DNA from: DATBGZ01 sp963803115
GTDB lineage: Bacteria > Actinomycetota > Actinomycetes > Mycobacteriales > Micromonosporaceae
Direction of reading: 5' to 3'
Assembly (NCBI GenBank): GCA_963803115.1
Contig: CAWDLN010000015.1
Location: 62,001-126,000 of the forward strand
DNA: 64,000 bases
The translations under genes were made by a program, and so were the position numbers. The notes beneath the pieces were generated by a model. It worked only from the letters and a program-made list of their open reading frames with translations. It searched no databases and was not told where the DNA came from. Each line of letters opens with the position of its first letter. The first letter of the stretch is position 1. Positions 8,256-15,976 of the stretch are shown here, one piece after another.

Positions 8256-9146
8256 TCATCGCGGGGTCTCTCGAGGGTCGAGCGCGTCACGCAGCCCGTC
8301 GCCGAGCAGGTTGAGCGAGAGCGTAACGACCACAATGCAGACGCCCGGGAGTACAGCCATCCACGGACCGTCACGGAACAGCGGCTGAGCGCTGGCCAGC
8401 ATCACACCCAGCGACGGCGAGGGAGGCCGGATCCCCAGACCGAGGAAGGACAGCACTGCCTCGCCGATGATCGCGGCTGGCGCCGCGACCGTCGCCTGCA
8501 CGATGAGCGTATTCACCGCATTGGGCAGGATGTGCTGTCGTAACAGGACGAAATCGCTGGCGCCGTCCGCCACCGCAGCGGCGACGAAATCCAGACCGCG
8601 CAGGCGCAGAGTTTCGCTGCGGGTAACTCGGATGATCGCCGGCACGCCGGCAATCCCGATCGCGACTGTCGCCGTGAACAGCGATGGGCCGAGAATCGCC
8701 GCCAGACCGACCGCGAGAACCAGGAACGGGAACGCCAACAGGGTGTCGGCCACCCGCGACACGACCCGGTCCAGGAGGTTGTAGAAGCCGGCCGCGAGGC
8801 CGAGCGGCACACCGACCACAAGAGAGAGCGCGATCGCCAGCGCGGAGACGGACAGGGAGACCCGCAGACCGAACAGAACGCGGGAGAGCTGGTCGCGTCC
8901 AAGTTCGTCGGTGCCGAACCAGTGACCCGGCGACGGTGGCTGTAGAGCGGCGTTGAAGTCGACCTGGTCGGGTTGGAATGGTGCGATAAGGTTTGCGAGC
9001 AACGCGGCCAGCACGGCGATCACGACGAGGATGAGGCCGGTCATGGCGAGCGGGCTGCGCCGCAGTCGGCGTGCCGCCCGGCGGCGGACGAGGGCGGCCG
9101 GCGCCGGCGCCTCACTGTCCACAGTGACCAGTTCGATCGTGCTCAC
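8256..9146 (-). CDS. Oligopeptide-type ABC transporter permease (DppC-like)
   Basis: About 296 aa with an N-terminal TM (LAMTGLILVVIAVLAALLANL), the OppC_N segment HWFGTDELGRDQLSR and a BPD_transp_1 core of about five TMs. The EAA loop is visible around DFVAAAVADGASDFVLLRQHILPN. The start is GTG 9146 (VSTIEL), which overlaps the stop of the dppB-like gene by 4 bp. It forms the inner-membrane channel with the DppB-like protein. Confidence 0.93.
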   Translation of the reverse strand: MSTIELVTVDSEAPAPAALVRRRAARRLRRSPLAMTGLILVVIAVLAALLANLIAPFQPDQVDFNAALQPPSPGHWFGTDELGRDQLSRVLFGLRVSLSVSALAIALSLVVGVPLGLAAGFYNLLDRVVSRVADTLLAFPFLVLAVGLAAILGPSLFTATVAIGIAGVPAIIRVTRSETLRLRGLDFVAAAVADGASDFVLLRQHILPNAVNTLIVQATVAAPAAIIGEAVLSFLGLGIRPPSPSLGVMLASAQPLFRDGPWMAVLPGVCIVVVTLSLNLLGDGLRDALDPRETPR

Positions 9147-10099
9147 AGGACCGCACCCCCTACCCGCACTCGTGGGTCGATCACGCTGTAGAGGAGGTCG
9201 ACGAGCAGGTTGATGCCGATGTACGCGGTTGCTGTGACCAGTACGACTCCCTGGATCATCGGGTAGTCGCGGGTGAACACGGCGTCGAGAATGAGCTTTC
9301 CGAAGCCAGGCAGCACGAAGATCTGTTCGGTAACGACCGCGCCGGAGATCAGTCCGCCGAGTTGGAGTCCGACGATCGTGGTTACCACGATGAGGCTGTT
9401 GCGCAGCGCGTGGCGGAGCACGACCTGGACACTGCCCAGGCCCTTGGCCCGGGCCGTCCGAACGTAGTCGGTATTGAGTGCCTCGATCATTGCCGAGCGA
9501 GTCTGTCGCATGATGACCGCCGCCAGCCCTGATCCGAGCACCAACGCCGGCATCAGCAAATGTTTGAAGCTCTGCAGCGGGTCGACGAATACCGACACGA
9601 ATCCCGACGCGGGCAACACCGGGTAGGCGACCGCGAACACCAGCACTCCCATCAGACCGAGCCAGAAGTTCGGCACGGACAGACCGAACAAGGCGACGCC
9701 GTTGGCCGCCCACTCGGCCGGGCGGCGCCGCCGAACCGCGGCTATCACGCCCGCGCCGACGCCGATCAGGGTGGCGACGAGAATGGCGAACGTGGCCAGT
9801 TGCAGCGTGACCGGGAGGGCGTGGCCGATCGTACTGGCGACCGGCAGGCCGGTCCGGGAGGATCGACCGAGATCACCCTGCAGGGCGTTGCCAACGTAAC
9901 GCAGGTACTGAACCGGCAAGGGCTGATCGAGGCCGAATGCGCGGCGGATTTCGGCCAGCGTCTGAGGGTCGCTCTCCTCTCCGGCGAGCGCCCGGGCGGG
10001 GTCGCCCGGCAACGCCCGGATCCCAATGAACACAACGATCGTCACCAGCACGAACGTGATCGCGGACTCGATCAGTCGGGGAATGAGGTACCGCGTCAT
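9143..10099 (-). CDS. Oligopeptide-type ABC transporter permease (DppB-like)
   Basis: A 318-aa permease beginning MTRYLIPRLIESAITFVLVT, with the conserved LPGDPAR segment, about six TMs and the EAA motif near DYVRTARAKGLGSVQVVLRHALRN. Its stop is fused to the GTG of the dppC-like gene (4-bp overlap). It starts 71 bp after the binding-protein gene, a gap that often holds an attenuating structure in such operons; none was identified with confidence. Confidence 0.93.
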   Translation of the reverse strand: MTRYLIPRLIESAITFVLVTIVVFIGIRALPGDPARALAGEESDPQTLAEIRRAFGLDQPLPVQYLRYVGNALQGDLGRSSRTGLPVASTIGHALPVTLQLATFAILVATLIGVGAGVIAAVRRRRPAEWAANGVALFGLSVPNFWLGLMGVLVFAVAYPVLPASGFVSVFVDPLQSFKHLLMPALVLGSGLAAVIMRQTRSAMIEALNTDYVRTARAKGLGSVQVVLRHALRNSLIVVTTIVGLQLGGLISGAVVTEQIFVLPGFGKLILDAVFTRDYPMIQGVVLVTATAYIGINLLVDLLYSVIDPRVRVGGAVL

Positions 10100-10170
10100 C
10101 GGACTCCTCTGCGGCCCGGAGTTGGTGGACGCCCTGCGGAGCCCACCAACTCACACCTTCGGCCGGTACC

Positions 10171-11805
10171 TCAGGCGGCGAATCCCGCGTGGACAAACCG
10201 CATCAGGCCGTCGCCGTACATCTGCACGCCAACGATGGTGCGGGCGACACCCGTGAAGTTCTTCGCCCGGTACAGATAGATGATCGGCACATCCTTGTGG
10301 AGCTGGGTGATCACCTGACCGAACAGGTCGCGACGCGCGCCGACGTCGGTCTTCGTCCGCGTATCGGCGAGCAGCGAGTCCACAGTGGAGTTGCTGTAGC
10401 CGTTGTTGTTCTGGGAGCCCAACGTCGTAACGAAGTTGGAGATGTTGCCGTCGGGGTCCACCCGGCCGGACCAGCCGATGGCGAACATTTGATAATCGCC
10501 CTTGTCGGTCTGGGTCAGCGAGGCGGCGAACTCGGTAGGCACGAGCTGAAGGTCGAAGCCGCCCTCCTTCGCCTGGGCCTGGACCGCCTGGCCCAGCCGC
10601 GTCGCTTCTGGCGTGTTACCGATGATCATGCTGATCTTGAACGGCGTGGCCACGCCGGCCTGGGTCAGCAGCGCCTTGGCCGCCTCCGGGTCGTGCTTGG
10701 GGCAGGCCTGGGCGGCGTCGGAGGTGTACGGGCTGCCGGGACTGATCGGCCCGCACGCGGGGCTGAACTTCCCGCGGAAGACGACGGTGTTTATGGCGTC
10801 GCGGTCGAGGCTCAGCTCGAACGCCTGCCGCACCCGGGGGTCGCTAGACATCGGGCTGGCCAGGTTTGTCGGCAGCACCCCACCGGGCTTGCCGACCCCG
10901 TTGATGTTGCCGATATTGATGGTGATGCCTTGATAACCGAGCGAGTCTGAGGTGAGCAGCTCCAGGCTCGAGTCGGCCGTGAGCGCGTCGACATCTGTGG
11001 CCGCGACACGGTCGAGGACCTGCACGTCGCCGGACTTGAGGTTATTGAAGCGGGTCGTGGCGTCAGCGATGATCTTGTATGTGATCTTGTCGAGATAGAC
11101 GTGGCTCGCGTCGTAGTAGTTGGGGTCCTTGACCACCTCGATGTGGTCCTGCGCCACCCGGCTGGAGAACTTGAACGGCCCGACACACACCGGGTTGGTG
11201 CCGAAGTTCGCATCACCCGTCGAAGTGAGCGCGGTGGGCGACATGATCATCCCAGCCCGATCGGCCAGCTGCGCGACGAGCGGCGCGAACGGCTGCTTGA
11301 GCGTCAGCGTCACCGTCGAGGGGTCGGTCACCGCGACGTCGCTGACGCTGCTCAGTTCGCTCTTGCGGGCCGAGGTGGCCAGATTCCGGTGCCGATCGAG
11401 GCTGGTCTTGACAGCGGCGGCGTCCATCGCCGTGCCATCGGCGAACTTCACGCCGGAGCGCAGCTTGATGGAGACAGTCTTACCGTCAGCGGAGGTCTGC
11501 GGCAGGTCCGCCGCCAGTTGCGGCACGATGGTGAGCTTGTCGTCGATGTCGTACAGCTTCTCGCAGATCGAGGTAAAGACCGTCCGACCGACGAGCGTGC
11601 GGGCGGTGGTCGGGTCGAGCGCGTCGGGCTCTTCCGCCAGTGCGACGACGAGCGTGCCGCCGGCCTTGGGAACTCGATTGTCCGGGCCTGTAGGCGCTGA
11701 CGGAGTGTCAATCGAGCTGCAGCCGGCGAGCGTCAGCGCCAGTACGGCGACGACCGCGGCGCTGCGCCGGATTGCCGATGATGAATCATTAAACATGTGT
11801 CGCAT
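10171..11805 (-). CDS. Extracellular solute-binding lipoprotein, SBP family 5 (DppA/OppA-like)
   Basis: About 544 aa. The signal peptide ends in the lipobox LTLAGC, so the protein is membrane anchored. The SBP_bac_5 fold is evident from GGTLVVALAEEPDALDPT near the N-terminus, the YDIDDKLTIVPQLAADLP segment and the hinge region near FELSLDRDAINTVVF. ATG 11805 is preferred because GGGAG lies five bases upstream; GTG 11811 is an alternative. It is the first gene of the operon and supplies ligand specificity. Given the coupled gamma-glutamyltransferase at the operon end, gamma-glutamyl peptides such as glutathione are a reasonable ligand guess, not a demonstrated one. Confidence 0.92.
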   Translation of the reverse strand: MRHMFNDSSSAIRRSAAVVAVLALTLAGCSSIDTPSAPTGPDNRVPKAGGTLVVALAEEPDALDPTTARTLVGRTVFTSICEKLYDIDDKLTIVPQLAADLPQTSADGKTVSIKLRSGVKFADGTAMDAAAVKTSLDRHRNLATSARKSELSSVSDVAVTDPSTVTLTLKQPFAPLVAQLADRAGMIMSPTALTSTGDANFGTNPVCVGPFKFSSRVAQDHIEVVKDPNYYDASHVYLDKITYKIIADATTRFNNLKSGDVQVLDRVAATDVDALTADSSLELLTSDSLGYQGITINIGNINGVGKPGGVLPTNLASPMSSDPRVRQAFELSLDRDAINTVVFRGKFSPACGPISPGSPYTSDAAQACPKHDPEAAKALLTQAGVATPFKISMIIGNTPEATRLGQAVQAQAKEGGFDLQLVPTEFAASLTQTDKGDYQMFAIGWSGRVDPDGNISNFVTTLGSQNNNGYSNSTVDSLLADTRTKTDVGARRDLFGQVITQLHKDVPIIYLYRAKNFTGVARTIVGVQMYGDGLMRFVHAGFAA

Positions 11806-12078
11806 CAGCACTCCCTATGCGTTGTGGGGGGACTTGGTCTCTAAGTTCGTGAACGCACCACCGTGGTTTGGGTTCGCAGACGTTGCGGCCACGTTGATCC
11901 GAAGTAGATCGTGAGTGCGGACCGTGGCTCGGCGGCATTGGAGCACAATCAATGGAAGATCATCTAAGCGGCGCGCAGCGTCGAAGTTGGGCGCGGCGTC
12001 GGCCGCGTCCAGATCACGTGCCATAAGCGGCACGATAGCGCCGATCTTTGAATCAGAAAAGGTTGAACAGTGAAGAGA

Positions 12079-13128
12079 CTAGAACGCCGCCACGACATCG
12101 AGGTCCAGGGCATCGGCCCGGGCAAGGTAGACCGGCGCCTGCAGGTGTCGACCGCGCATCACCACCTGACCGCGACCGCCGTTGATCGTCGTTCCGTCCG
12201 ATACCTGGTCAAGCGCCGGTGTGGCCAGACAGCCCGCCCGGGACGCGAGTGCCGCGAGCAGCCACATGCCGTCGTAACAGCTCTCGCCATGACCACCCGG
12301 CACCGGCGCGAGCGGACCGAACTGCGCCGAGTATCGGCCGACGAAGCTCAGCACGGAATCGGTGGCCACCGAGGCGAAGTAGCCCATCGTTGAGTAGAGT
12401 TCGCCGGTGCCGTCGCCGCCGACGCCGAGTAGGCCGTTCTCCTCCAGGGCCGGACAGAGCCGAAGGACTCGTTCGGCGAGCGAGCTCCGGGCGAACGCCC
12501 GGTTGAAGTCGACGAGGTCACGTCCGATCAAAGTTACGAGGACAGCGTCGGCGCGGGTGGCCGCCACCGCGTCAAGCAGAGGCTCCGGGTCCAACTCGCC
12601 GCGCCGCACATACCTCTCGTCGACGATGCGGGCTCCGATCGCCTTCAGGTAGTCCCGAGCCGCGGCGTGCACCCGTCGTGGCCATACATAGTCGTTGCCG
12701 AGCAGAAACCACCGCCGACCTCGGTTCCGTTCAGCCAACCAAGCCACCACGGGTTGCACCTGGCGGTCGGGAGTCTCACCGACGAGGTACACGCCCGGCC
12801 CGCGCTCCCCGCCCTCGTACGGCGGGGTGTAGACGTAGGGCACGGCCGCGCCGATCGTGTTCACGAGCGCCATCCGCACATCGCTGGCGTGAACACCGAC
12901 GACGGCCTGAGCGTCACCGTTTCGGACCAGCGCACCCACCTCTGCGGCAACCTCGGGCGCCGGCCGCCCGCCATCGACGAACGAAAGCTCGACGGTACGG
13001 CCCAGCAACCCTCCACTCTCGTTGATTTCCTGTGCCGCCAGCACCGCGCAGTTGATCGAGCCTGGGCCGATGAGGCCGAGCGTCCCCGAAACCGGCACCA
13101 CAAGGGCGATCCGGACAATGTTCGCCAC
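12079..13128 (-). CDS. AmiC/FmdD-like amide or branched-chain amino acid binding protein
   Basis: About 349 aa with a type I periplasmic-binding fold: VRIALVVPVSGTLGLIGP, then AAQEINESGGLLGRTVEL, which is typical of the Peripla_BP_6 (LivJ/AmiC/UrtA) group. No signal peptide is present from GTG 13128, so it is either a cytoplasmic sensor like AmiC or lacks an annotated export signal; a longer in-frame extension to 13197 also lacks one. No transporter genes lie next to it. It is divergent from a MarR-family regulator gene about 90 bp away, so a ligand-sensing role in a small regulatory unit is possible. Confidence 0.75.
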   Translation of the reverse strand: MANIVRIALVVPVSGTLGLIGPGSINCAVLAAQEINESGGLLGRTVELSFVDGGRPAPEVAAEVGALVRNGDAQAVVGVHASDVRMALVNTIGAAVPYVYTPPYEGGERGPGVYLVGETPDRQVQPVVAWLAERNRGRRWFLLGNDYVWPRRVHAAARDYLKAIGARIVDERYVRRGELDPEPLLDAVAATRADAVLVTLIGRDLVDFNRAFARSSLAERVLRLCPALEENGLLGVGGDGTGELYSTMGYFASVATDSVLSFVGRYSAQFGPLAPVPGGHGESCYDGMWLLAALASRAGCLATPALDQVSDGTTINGGRGQVVMRGRHLQAPVYLARADALDLDVVAAF

Positions 13129-13218
13129 ATAGACGAGTATTGTCCTGCCATGCCAAGCTCGCCACCCGACGAACTCCATGGCGGTCGGCCGGGGCACACT
13201 ATGGACGGTGGAGAGGGG

Positions 13219-13653
13219 ATGCTCGTGCCCGAGGCGAAGCTGCGGTCATACCTGGCGTACCTGCTGTCCGAAGCCGAGCAGGCCGTGAATCGGAGCCTGG
13301 GTGAGGCGCTGGCAACCGAGGGCATGACTGTGGAGCAGTGGCGGATCCTGCGTGCTCTCTCCGACGGCTACGGGCACTCGATGGGAGACCTCGCGATCGC
13401 GGTGCTCATGCCACATCCGACCCTGACCAAGGCCGTCGATCGGCTCATCGACGATGCCCTGGTCTATCGGCGTCAGGACGAGACCGACCGCCGCCGGGTC
13501 GCGGTATTTCTGGCCGACCGCGGAAAGGCGGTCGTCGCGCGGCTCGACCGGCAGGCCGAGGAGCACCATCGCGGGGTCGAGGCGGCATACGGCGCGCAGC
13601 GCACCGAGCGCTTGATGCGGGAGCTGAACCGCCTGGTCGGCAGTCTCGGCTAA
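13219..13653 (+). CDS. MarR-family transcriptional regulator
   Basis: A 144-aa winged-helix regulator. The sequence EGMTVEQWRILRAL leads into the recognition helix region MPHPTLTKAVDRLIDDALVYRR, and the wing DETDRRRVAVFLADRG carries the D-x-R-D/R-x4 motif typical of MarR proteins. ATG 13219 is chosen because GGAGAGG stands immediately upstream; an ATG at 13201 is also in frame. It is divergent from the AmiC-like gene and probably controls that promoter and its own. The ligand is unknown. Confidence 0.9.
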   Translation: MLVPEAKLRSYLAYLLSEAEQAVNRSLGEALATEGMTVEQWRILRALSDGYGHSMGDLAIAVLMPHPTLTKAVDRLIDDALVYRRQDETDRRRVAVFLADRGKAVVARLDRQAEEHHRGVEAAYGAQRTERLMRELNRLVGSLG

Positions 13654-13713
13654 CTGAGGACGACCGCCGGCATGCCGCGGTGATACAGCCAAGGACGCGA
13701 CGCCCTTGTGCGG

Positions 13714-14433
13714 CTAGAGTCCAGCCGCGCCACCGATGAGCTTGCCGATCACGTACGTCGTAGCGGCCGCCGCGGCGCCAAGGGCGAATTGCCGCAGCCC
13801 GCTGGTCCACCAGGCCCGCTGGGTGAACCGCGCGACCAGTGCGCCAGCCACGAACAGGCCCACGCCGCCGGCGGCCACCGCCAGCCACAGCTCCTGAAAG
13901 CCGATCAGGTAGGGCAGCAGCGGCACCAGGGCACCGATCGAGAAGCACACGAACGAGGAGAAGGCCGCGGTCCACGGGCTGGGCTGCTCGGTAGGGTCGA
14001 CACCCAACTCCTCCTGCGCGTGAATGCGCAGCGCCTCCTCGGGATTGGTGTGCACAGCCCTCGCAACCTGGTGGGCCAGGTCGCTCGGCAAGCCCCTGGC
14101 GATCCACATGTGGGCAAGCTCATCGGTCTCCGCGTCGGGGTTGCGCTCCAGTTCGCGGCGCTCCTTGGCGACCTCGGCCGCGACCTGCTCGGCCTGCGTC
14201 CGTACCGAGCTGTACTCGCCGAGAGCCATCGAGATCGCGCCGGCCACGAGCCCGGCGAAACCGGTGACAACGATGGTCCGAGGGGCAACGCCGCTGCCTC
14301 CGACACCGGCGATCAGGCCGATGTTGGACACGAGTCCGTCCATGGCGCCGAAGACCGCGGCCCGGAGCCAGCCGCCGGAGACGTCGCTGTGGTGGCGTTC
14401 GGGGGCGGGGGCGGTCATGTCCGAGGCCGTCAT
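13714..14433 (-). CDS. VIT1/CCC1-family transporter
   Basis: A 239-aa integral membrane protein. The N-terminal WLRAAVFGAMDGLVSNIGLIAGVGG and ALGEYSSVRTQ are hallmarks of the VIT1/CCC1 family (vacuolar iron/manganese transporters and bacterial homologues). A charged cytoplasmic helix (about 75-140, including ERRELERNPDAETDELAHM) separates the two membrane halves, as in eukaryotic VIT1 where it binds metal. Its ATG overlaps the stop of map by 4 bp (ATGA), so its translation is coupled to methionine aminopeptidase, itself a metal-dependent enzyme. Confidence 0.9.
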   Translation of the reverse strand: MTASDMTAPAPERHHSDVSGGWLRAAVFGAMDGLVSNIGLIAGVGGSGVAPRTIVVTGFAGLVAGAISMALGEYSSVRTQAEQVAAEVAKERRELERNPDAETDELAHMWIARGLPSDLAHQVARAVHTNPEEALRIHAQEELGVDPTEQPSPWTAAFSSFVCFSIGALVPLLPYLIGFQELWLAVAAGGVGLFVAGALVARFTQRAWWTSGLRQFALGAAAAATTYVIGKLIGGAAGL

Positions 14434-15281
14434 GGCGCCGTCAGCAGCTCATAGCCGCTGTCGGTCACAGCCACCATGTGCTCGAACTGCGCTGTCCATC
14501 GCCGGTCCTTGGTGACGACCGTCCACCCGTCGTCCCACATGTCGTGCTGATAGGTGCCGAGTGTGATCATCGGTTCGATGGTGAACGTCATTCCGGGCTC
14601 CATCACGATGTCCAGGCGCGGGTTGTCGTAGTGCGGCACGAACAGCCCGGAGTGAAACGTTTCCCCGATGCCGTGACCACCGAAGTCACGCACCACCCCG
14701 TACCCGAACCTCTTCGCGTACGCCTCGATGACCCGTCCGATCACGTTGAGCGGCCGCCCGGGCGTGACCGTCTTCAGACCGCGCAGCGCTGCCTCGCGGG
14801 TACGGTCGATCAGCAGTCGCGCGTCGTCGGACACGTTGCCGACGGCGAACGTCTGGTTCGTGTCGCCGTGGACACCGTCGAGAAACGCGGTCACGTCGAC
14901 ATTGACGATGTCCCCATCCTCGATCACCGTCGAGTCCGGGATGCCGTGGCAGATCACCTCGTTGAGGCTGGTGCAGCAGGACTTGGGAAATCCCTTGTAG
15001 CCCAACGTCGACGGGTACGCGTCGTGGTCGCAGAGATACTCGTGCACGACCTCGTCGATCTCATCAGTGGTGACTCCGGGCTTGCAGTGCTCCCCGGCCA
15101 GGATCACAGCCTGGGCCGCCAGCCGGCCGGCCCGGCGCATGCGGTCGATCACGTCTGCTGTCTGCACGGTCTTGCTGGTGCGCTTGGGCTCCCGCTTGCC
15201 GACGTACTCCGGCCGGGGAATGTGGGCGGGTACCTCCCGGCGCGGCGAGAGGTGTCCCGGCGTCAACGCAGCCCTGCTCAT
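14430..15281 (-). CDS. map: Type I methionine aminopeptidase
   Basis: A 283-aa M24A enzyme that removes the initiator methionine from nascent proteins. Metal ligands are visible: Asp in NVDVTAFLDG, Asp in VHGDTN, His in GHGIGETFH, Glu in TIEPM and Glu in QFEHMV. The N-terminal extension (LTPGHLSPRREVPAHIPRPEYVG) with a Pro-rich linker is typical of the longer actinobacterial MetAP. The start is ATG 15281; upstream in-frame sequence is non-homologous. It is coupled to the downstream VIT1-like gene by a 4-bp overlap. Confidence 0.95.
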   Translation of the reverse strand: MSRAALTPGHLSPRREVPAHIPRPEYVGKREPKRTSKTVQTADVIDRMRRAGRLAAQAVILAGEHCKPGVTTDEIDEVVHEYLCDHDAYPSTLGYKGFPKSCCTSLNEVICHGIPDSTVIEDGDIVNVDVTAFLDGVHGDTNQTFAVGNVSDDARLLIDRTREAALRGLKTVTPGRPLNVIGRVIEAYAKRFGYGVVRDFGGHGIGETFHSGLFVPHYDNPRLDIVMEPGMTFTIEPMITLGTYQHDMWDDGWTVVTKDRRWTAQFEHMVAVTDSGYELLTAP

Positions 15282-15300
15282 GCGTCCGAGCGTAACGTCA

Positions 15301-15378
15301 ACCCTGCCGCCCTTCTTGTCGTTCGGGCCCACCCTCGAAACCCTGCCGCCGCCTCGCCGTTCGGGGCCCACCCTCTTA
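15301..15378. repeat. Imperfect 39-bp direct repeat, two copies
   Basis: Two adjacent copies (15301-15339 and 15340-15378) share ACCCTGCCGCC at the left and TTCGGGCCCACCCTC at the right with small differences. They fill the gap between map and the PPOX gene and touch the PPOX stop codon. They look like a local duplication of intergenic sequence. Confidence 0.7.
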
Positions 15379-15924
15379 TGCCAACCCCGGGAGTCCGTCG
15401 ATGCTGGTCGCGTTCTTGAGCTTCCGGTACGCGACCAGGTCATCAACGCTCTTGCGGCCATGCGAGTCGGCCAGCAGGGTCCGCTCGCCAATGTAATCCA
15501 GGAACGGTACGGCGTATCCGCACGAATCGCTGACCCGTTCGACATCGACCACGATGATGGAGCGCAGCCCGTGGGTCGGCATCGGCGCGAAGAAGCCGAA
15601 CAGGTCCGCAAACCGTGGGTCCTCGGGTACGACCGCCTCACCCCGCCCGTGCAGCCGGACAATCTTGGGCGGTCCGTCGAAGGCGCAGAACATCAATGTG
15701 ATCCGGCCGTTCTCGCGCAGGTGCGCGACCGTCTCGATGCCGCTGCCGGTGTAGTCCAGGTAAGCAACGCGATGCGAGTCCAGCACCGCGAAGCTTCCCC
15801 GCATGCCCTTCGGCGAGACGTTCACGTGTCCGTCGGCGGGAGCCGTGGCGACAAAGAACACCGGCTGCTTCAGCACGAACTCACGTAGGCGACCGTCGAT
15901 CGCCCCGTAGATCTTTCCCACCAT
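15376..15924 (-). CDS. Pyridoxamine 5'-phosphate oxidase-fold protein
   Basis: A 182-aa flavin/F420/heme-binding split-barrel protein. VFFVATAPADGHVNVSPKG near the start and NGRITLMFCAFDGPPKIVRLHGRGE in the middle are typical of the PPOX (PF01243) family. The C-terminal DSCGYAVPFLDYIGER segment matches a subgroup common in actinobacteria. It is an uncharacterised oxidoreductase or binding protein, apparently monocistronic. Confidence 0.85.
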   Translation of the reverse strand: MVGKIYGAIDGRLREFVLKQPVFFVATAPADGHVNVSPKGMRGSFAVLDSHRVAYLDYTGSGIETVAHLRENGRITLMFCAFDGPPKIVRLHGRGEAVVPEDPRFADLFGFFAPMPTHGLRSIIVVDVERVSDSCGYAVPFLDYIGERTLLADSHGRKSVDDLVAYRKLKNATSIDGLPGLA

Positions 15925-15976
15925 CCGATCCTCTCACCGGGCGTGGACGGCGAGCTGTGTGGTTCTCGACACATGG

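Noticed and set aside
11815..12033. Short minus-strand frame upstream of the dppA-like gene
   Set aside because: No ribosome site or similarity; the position fits the operon promoter and leader.
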